Shown here: positions 8,097 through 12,718 of the stretch, one piece after another
How positions within the stretch are numbered: the first letter of the stretch is position 1
How the letters are laid out: every line of letters starts with the position of its first letter
Source: Byssochlamys sp. IMV 00236
Taxonomy: Eukaryota > Ascomycota > Eurotiomycetes > Eurotiales > Thermoascaceae
Direction of reading: 5' to 3'
DNA length: 12,718 nucleotides
Assembly (NCBI GenBank): GCA_001931875.2
Contig: MSJH02000058.1
Span: 1 to 12,718 of the forward strand
Notes under the pieces: generated by a model
What the model was told of the DNA's origin: nothing
The model's input: the letters and a program-made list of their open reading frames with translations, nothing else
The model's database searches: none
Program-made: the position numbers and the translations under genes

Positions 8097-8993
8097 GTGT
8101 TTGACAGTTGTACTAAAATCGGTCGTAAGTGTGTTTTAACGGAAGAGCATAAGAGGACTATTATCAATTTCATTGATGCCAATCTGTCTGTTACTGTGGT
8201 TGAAATCACAGAGCATTTATTGGATCGATTCAATGATCTTAAGGTTTTACGCAGTACTGTTTATAACTTTATGAAAAGGGAATGCAACCTATCGTTGAAA
8301 AAGGCTGATTTTCATTCCATTGAAAGAAACAGTCCAGCAAAAATTGAGGAGCGATACGATTGGGTTTGCAAATAGCAAAATATAGATATGAACTTCATGA
8401 CGAATTGCGTGTTCCTTGATGAGTCTGCTTTTGACATAAACATGAAACGGTCCAGAGCTTGGCCCACAAATGGTACTCGTGCTATTGTTACTAGACCTAC
8501 CACAAGAGCAAATACTACGTCTATATTGGGTGCCATTTCTGCATCAGGTTTGACTGCAGTGGGCGTAAAAATACCGAGCCATGCGAAGAAGAGAAAGGCT
8601 GAAGGATATGTCAGCTCAGGAACGGTAACAGATCACTATATCAGTTTCCTAAAAATGGCTCTTGATGAAATGGGCAAGTATCCGCATATGAAAGGTCATT
8701 ACATAGCTATGGACAATGCATCCATTCACACACATGAAAATATAAAGAAATATATTGAGTATCGAGTATTTAAGTGCGTGTATCTTCCTACTTACTCTCC
8801 TGAACTTAACCCCATAGAACAATTTTGGGCAGTTGCGAAGAGCAAGGTTAAGCGCCAGAGGTTTTTGCAAGAAGACACTTTAACAAAGAGAATTACGGAA
8901 GCTTGCAAAAGCGTAGATAAAAGTCATTTTAAAGGATCCGTTTCACGTTCTTACAAATGTTGGGATAAATGTCAAAACAAAGAACCCATGTAA
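8097..8993 (+). pseudogene. Tc1/mariner (IS630-type) DD34E transposase, broken by one in-frame TAG
   Basis: One frame runs from about 8097 to the stop at 8991-8993 with a single TAG at 8373-8375. Before it lies part of the DNA-binding region (TEEHKRTIINFID, STVYNFMKRECNLSLKKADF). After it comes the catalytic core: FLDESAF (first Asp), YIAMDNASIH (second Asp) and SPELNPIEQFW (Glu). The second Asp and the Glu are separated by 34 residues, so DD34E. All three acidic residues are intact. The true start is not visible: the frame stays open upstream, but there is no family-like first helix-turn-helix before 8097. I could not find convincing terminal inverted repeats. No good splice sites remove the TAG cleanly, so decay is preferred over an intron. 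Confidence 0.82.
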
Positions 8994-9131
8994 TGATCAT
9001 CAATCAATTCATCGAAGCAAATAATGCTGCGAAACAGATCAGGTAAGCAAGCAACAGTGAGTGCACACCATTAACAACCTTTTGCTATTAGCAATACATA
9101 TTCGTTTTTTATTGTAAGATTAACCAATTCC

Positions 9132-9165
<34 letters not shown>

Positions 9166-9407
9166 GATATAAAAGCCGCTCTCTCCAAAAAAAATCCAAA
9201 GGGCTGTTGTCGACACCTTTGTTTTTCTGGTTAACATGATATTGTATTTTTATTGATGGTCCAATTGAGCGCTAAGATATAAAACAAATAAACGTCCGCT
9301 CGGACCCGTTCAATCCGTTTGGAAGCGAATGGTAGCGAAAAAACCCCTTATGGGCACAAGGGTAAAAAATGTAAAGGAAAGTGATGAGTAGAGTTATCAA
9401 TGAAAAG
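8994..9407. other. Non-coding stretch between transposase and LINE fragment
   Basis: No coding frame is supported. It contains the 32-nt A tract, an inverted repeat CAAAGG/CCTTTG (9197-9202 and 9216-9221) enclosing the palindrome TGTCGACA at 9208-9215, and a small stem GTCCG/CGGAC near 9295. These could be element ends, but no pair of matching termini was found. Confidence 0.45.
9133..9164 (+). repeat. Poly-A tract of 32 nt
   Basis: An uninterrupted run of 32 A. Such runs often mark the 3' end of a retroposed copy on the same strand, but no matching plus-strand retroelement is seen just upstream. It is in the wrong orientation to be the tail of the minus-strand LINE piece at 9408-10067. Confidence 0.95.
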
Positions 9408-10067
9408 TTAAGTGAATTGATTTAACCACACAAGAAACTTTTGACCATGGGGATGCTTAGTAGGGATCAATTTGTTATGGTGTAGCTGATCTAATTCATT
9501 TAGTAGGGAGCATATAATCGGCCATCGCTAAGACCAGGTGAGAGCTAGGTTTGGGGGAACTGAGGGACGTAGAGGAAGCATATTCAGAAGGAATGACAAT
9601 GGATCGCGTATAGTATCAGGTATGAATAGACGCCGATACATATCAAGGCAACTAATAGCGTGTTTCTTAGAGAGCAGTTGCGTTGGGTACTTAGGACATA
9701 GTCGAGGTTTACCACCAGGAAGCCAGCCTAGTCTCCAGCGTATACAGCGATTGCACTCTGATTTAGGCATGGGCAGCCAGAGTATAGGATCTAGAGAGAT
9801 TGATCGACGGCAGTTAGAAAGCAGTTTGGAGTCTCGGCATCGTTGACGGATCTCTAGATTCTGTTGCAAAAAGCGTCGTTTAGCAGCCTTGAGTGAACGA
9901 GTATCGGGTTCCTCAGTAATAGATAGTAAAGTTTTCCAAAGCGGTGTACGAGAGAGAGCGTACCACTGGCTTCCTCTGATATTGCGGATACAAGGTAACA
10001 GACAAGCGAGCAGTGCATCTTCTGGCAAATATAAAAAAAGAAGTTCAATCAGTTGCAGACAAAATAA
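9408..10067 (-). pseudogene. 5'-truncated C-terminal part of a LINE-like reverse transcriptase ORF
   Basis: Read on the minus strand, the frame is open from 10067 to a TAG at 9530-9528 and then continues as RWPIICSLLNELDQLHH to a TAA at 9410-9408. The longer part carries IRGSQWYALSRTPLWKTLL and a zinc-binding-like tail, CNRC followed by GGKP..C and H-x3-C (HAISC). This layout is common in the region after the reverse transcriptase domain of non-LTR elements in Mucorales; the recognition is from memory of the family pattern. The polymerase domain itself is absent, as expected for a 5'-truncated insertion. The conserved-looking text on both sides of the TAG suggests a single substitution. The copy is dead. 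Confidence 0.68.
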
Positions 10068-10366
10068 TCAAAGAAAGGAAGAAGATACACACTGCAGAAG
10101 TCTCTTTTAATCGACAACAAATGCCTATTATCAATAATAAACTTAGCTGGCTTCGCGGTACCTGGTACACTCCTACTCGAGGCCAAGTCTCAACAGTGCC
10201 ACTCCGATGCTTTGGCCCTCCCCCTTCAACCCCAATATTCACCAATGAGACAAGTACGTCAGCAGAGCAACCAGAGCAAGAACAGGTTGAAGAAGGTGCG
10301 GCTGGCAAGTATGGATGGATCAAGCTTGACAATGGCCAATATTATAATATTTATAACAAGGAAACA
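10059..10366 (+). CDS. Unrecognised putative exon next to the LINE fragment
   Basis: A plus-strand frame is open from 10013 to 10393. A likely exon within it begins after the acceptor GTTGCAG (ending 10058) and ends before GTAAGC at 10367, giving about 102 codons. It has a basic start (IIKERKKIH), a WLRGTWYTP motif, a proline patch (CFGPPPSTP), an acidic Gln/Glu patch (EQPEQEQVEE) and YGWIKLDNGQYYN. I do not recognise the family. The composition looks like real protein, unlike the minus-strand frame over the same bases. If real, it is an orphan piece of a gene whose upstream part was separated by the LINE-derived sequence, which it overlaps by a few bases. No clear downstream exon was found. 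Confidence 0.35.
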
Positions 10367-11175
10367 GTAAGCAGACATTTTTTGGATTTTTAGTTTATAT
10401 ATATACAATGCTCCAATAGCATGTTGTTAAACAAGTTGCTTGGTTTTTTCTTTTTCTTTTTTAATAAATTGATCCTTACATGCCTTTCTGTACTTTTTGT
10501 TGCTTGTCAATGATGAGTGAATATGTTTTGCCTTTCTAAAATAGAGAATGGCGAGATTTAGATGTTACGAGAGCTAGTTGAGTAGCTATCTCAAAGTAGC
10601 AAGGTCATTGATTCTGGAAGCGGTACCTACTAGACAGACGCAACTTTGTATCAGGCTGTTCAGTAGATAGGTTGGGCTTCATATAATTGCTTCTAGTTAC
10701 TATTGGCATTAAGCTAAATAGCTCAGATAAGACGCGTCTAGCAAACACAATCAGATTATGACACGACTGCGAGCACAGGTTCCACAATCCTTGCTAATCT
10801 AAAAGACAAAGCCGACCAACAACTTTATTATAGTGTTCGTGGCTTTATATCTAAGTCCTTCTTTATTTTACATTGAACATGTAGAGTACTTTTTATGCAA
10901 ATGTAATAAGAATATTATTCGCACCCCTTTAAAAAGATCGTAATAGTGCAAGGAAGAATACAGAGAATTTTCAGTATGGTTTTGCTTGACACAAGCAAAA
11001 GGGATCACATTTTGCATTACACAAATCACAACGTTCTTATTCGACATTCACCTATACAGACATTAACATTTTTGATACCTAGATAAAAGATCAATAAAAC
11101 AGTGAGGTTCGACGCAGCTGATACACTTCAATAAGTTGCGTTAACAAACAGAAACATCTTAAACGCATGCCTGAG

Positions 11176-11192
11176 CTCTTCTTCGAGAAGAG
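11176..11192. repeat. Perfect short hairpin CTCTTCT-TCG-AGAAGAG
   Basis: Seven-bp arms with a 3-nt loop, followed 6 bp later by a TATATAA box (11199-11205). It could be a promoter-associated element or simply chance. Confidence 0.6.
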
Positions 11193-11340
11193 GCTTCTTA
11201 TATAAGGGCATCATGAAGAAAGGTACAAGAAAAGCTTCAAGTCTTTCACGATAGTGGTTCTGTGTGCAAGTACACACCGTTGTCTTTTCTTCTTCCTACT
11301 CAAAATGCGCCAAAAATAGAGTGCTACTGGCGCTAACAGC

Positions 11341-11374
11341 ACTCTTCTTTCCTTTGTTATTCTCCAAGAAGAGT
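11341..11374. repeat. Inverted repeat ACTCTTCTT / AAGAAGAGT
   Basis: Nine-bp perfect arms at 11341-11349 and 11366-11374 around a 16-nt loop. The arm contains the same CTCTTCT core as the hairpin at 11176-11192. Confidence 0.6.
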
Positions 11375-11450
11375 TTTAAGGCTACTCTCAAGTGTCATAC
11401 TTAGAATATCTTTGCTATTTGAATCCATATATAAATGCTTTATTTGTTTG

Positions 11451-11472
11451 ACTTTGGGTTAACTTTGGGTTA
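11451..11472 (+). repeat. Tandem 11-mer ACTTTGGGTTA, two copies
   Basis: Two perfect adjoining copies of an 11-mer in AT-rich non-coding DNA, likely replication slippage. Confidence 0.8.
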
Positions 11473-11679
11473 AGAATATATCGAGGCAGCAAAGAAAAGT
11501 TCTTGCTCCATAAAGTGATGTATAGCCAATTGAGATAAGTAGTTGTATTGTATTTTTGATAAGGACCATAGTAAATGGAAGCGTAGTCTTAGTTATTGAT
11601 AGATAAAGCTGACCATATAAGGATTGTGCGATTAATGTCCAAGCCTATACAAAGATGCCGTATAGCAAAAGCTCACCAG

Positions 11680-11839
11680 GAAAACGCAGCAAACACTAAC
11701 CAAGCCAGCCTTTCCTTTCTAAAGCAAAATATAGGAGCCCACACTCCAGAGTAAACAATCCCCCGCGTTCATGAATACTCTGCACTATCCGCAAATTAGA
11801 AGGTCTTTTTCGACAGCATTACTGACGCTGGTCATAGCT
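11680..11839 (+). repeat. 160-bp direct repeat, copy 1
   Basis: Starts GAAAACGCAGCAAACACT and ends GGTCATAGCT. It aligns without gaps to 11974-12133 with seven substitutions by my count, four near the left end and three near the right end, leaving a fully identical core of over 100 bp. No open frame is supported within it. Confidence 0.93.
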
Positions 11840-11973
11840 TGGCATAGTGAGTGCCGCTACCACAATGAAGTATACACCTATATTCTCAAGTTTTTTTTTT
11901 TTTCTTTTTGGTCAATATTTTGCATTCGCTGATTAAGAAGTGCTTTGTGTGCATCACCTTTGGAGATGAAAGA

Positions 11974-12133
11974 GAAAACGCAACAAACATCAAACAAGCC
12001 AGCCTTTCCTTTCTAAAGCAAAATATAGGAGCCCACACTCCAGAGTAAACAATCCCCCGCGTTCATGAATACTCTGCACTATCCGCAAATTAGAAGATCT
12101 TTTTCGACAGCATTACTGGCGCCGGTCATAGCT
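11974..12133 (+). repeat. 160-bp direct repeat, copy 2
   Basis: Second copy in the same orientation, starting 294 bp after copy 1 and separated from its end by 134 bp with a T-rich run. The equal lengths and sharp loss of similarity beyond both ends suggest a defined unit rather than a random segment. It could be a segmental duplication or the terminal repeats of a very small element. Confidence 0.93.
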
Positions 12134-12253
12134 CTTGATGTTAAGTATGATTTAAATTGTAAAAAAGAAAAAGTGTACAAATTTTCTTATCTCCTTGAGG
12201 AATTTTTATTGGTGACGTAACTGCTGCAGCGGGGTTTATCGATTTTTATTTAG

Positions 12254-12526
12254 ATGGAATTGATATGCAAGTTCGGACAAAACAAAATTAGCTTTGGTAC
12301 ATTCATATATATTTACTTGAAGCAATCATTATCCCGGTGCAAGGAAGCCGCATTCATTATGGCAATAAGGGAAGAAAAGCAGCTACTTCAAACTGAAAGG
12401 GCAACTAAACTTACATTTTTGGTGGCATTAGTATCTCTTAGACTAAATGTGATACAAGTTTTGCATACTTCCAGCTTTGTTCTCCTCGAGGAAACAAAAT
12501 GGTCAAATCCATTTGGTCTTATTTAA
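12254..12526 (+). CDS. Weak 90-codon open frame, unrecognised
   Basis: An ATG-initiated frame encodes 90 aa with a hydrophobic stretch (LTFLVALVSLRLNVIQVL) and a charged middle (MAIREEKQLLQTERATK). I do not recognise it. It has no neighbour context, and this region otherwise consists of decayed repeats. It may be a chance frame or part of an old element. Confidence 0.18.
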   Translation: MELICKFGQNKISFGTFIYIYLKQSLSRCKEAAFIMAIREEKQLLQTERATKLTFLVALVSLRLNVIQVLHTSSFVLLEETKWSNPFGLI

Positions 12527-12718
12527 GGGTATGTAAAAGCTTAAAGACAGAAAATGCTGAAAAGTGAGCCAGAGTATTGCTGTCGAACTCGATATATATG
12601 ATGGTCGAGCTTGTTACGCAAATTCATACTATGCTGTTGTTTTGGTTGCAAAAAAAAAAGCGCATAAACTAATCAAGCAATATCTTTTCTGATTGCTTTA
12701 TTATAGAGAAAACTTTAT
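12527..12718. other. Right edge, nothing recognised
   Basis: AT-rich sequence with a 10-nt A run near 12650. No coding frame or RNA gene can be supported. Confidence 0.5.

Larger units (their letters stand above)
10394..12253. other. Gene-poor region with scattered repeats
   Basis: In 1.86 kb no supported coding frame is present; a 60-codon minus-strand frame at 10605-10787 has no recognisable motif. The region holds T-runs, a few inverted repeats, a tandem 11-mer and the paired 160-bp direct repeats listed separately. A stretch at about 10717-10796 has a weak A-box/B-box look but does not fold as a tRNA. I see no complete element. Confidence 0.6.

Noticed and set aside
8373..8375. TAG in the transposase read as a recoded codon or removed by an intron
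   Set aside because: Stops in the other genes read normally, and no in-frame GT-AG pair close around the TAG keeps the conserved text. Pseudogenisation is simpler.
9538..9846. Plus-strand open frame of 102 codons
   Set aside because: It is antisense to the LINE reverse-transcriptase fragment and has no motif of its own.
10605..10787. Minus-strand open frame of 60 codons
   Set aside because: No recognisable motif, no splice context, and short enough to occur by chance.
10717..10796. tRNA-like or SINE-like A box (TAGCTCAGATAAG) and B box (GGTTCCACAATCC)
   Set aside because: The D-arm does not pair, the T-loop has the wrong length and no acceptor stem can be drawn. A decayed SINE remains possible, but I cannot support it.
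11680..12133. CRISPR-like array
   Set aside because: There are only two long repeat units with one 134-bp spacer in a fungal genome. This is a direct duplication, not a CRISPR array.

Overview
The window looks like nuclear DNA of an early-diverging fungus, most likely Mucorales (Mucoromycota). Reasons: AT-rich sequence, short GT-AG introns (43-68 nt in the models below), dense small genes with T/C-rich upstream tracts, and protein types typical of that group. The species cannot be named from sequence alone.

Left half (1-7020), gene-dense: (i) the first exon of a minus-strand metallophosphoesterase that leaves the window at base 1; (ii) divergent to it, a complete 3-exon Rax1-like RGS/three-TM polarity protein (273-1282); (iii) a complete cAMP-dependent protein kinase catalytic subunit (1547-2936), possibly with a 6-nt microexon; (iv) a complete 3-exon EamA/DMT-type transporter (3229-4359); (v) a complete 6-exon Bir1/survivin-type protein with two BIR zinc folds and a C-terminal helix (4705-6908). 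Its true first exon completes BIR1. I joined exons by hand from splice sites, reading frame and conserved motifs.

Middle (about 7140-10070), a graveyard of mobile elements: a tyrosine-recombinase element remnant with two frame changes, a Tc1/mariner-type (DD34E) transposase broken by one in-frame TAG, a 32-nt A tract, and on the minus strand a 5'-truncated C-terminal piece of a LINE-like reverse transcriptase ORF with an internal TAG. Each shows decay. A possible orphan host exon abuts the LINE fragment at 10059-10366.

Right part (10394-12718) is gene-poor. Its clearest structure is a pair of 160-bp direct repeats, about 96% identical, with starts 294 bp apart. There are also a few inverted repeats, a tandem 11-mer and one weak 90-codon ORF.

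The intact genes are ordinary cell-biology genes (polarity, cAMP signalling, transport, chromosome segregation) and I see no evidence that they form one pathway. I found no convincing new defence or biosynthetic system. The items most worth checking are the PKA microexon, the second BIR without its usual tryptophan, the element remnants and the paired 160-bp repeat.
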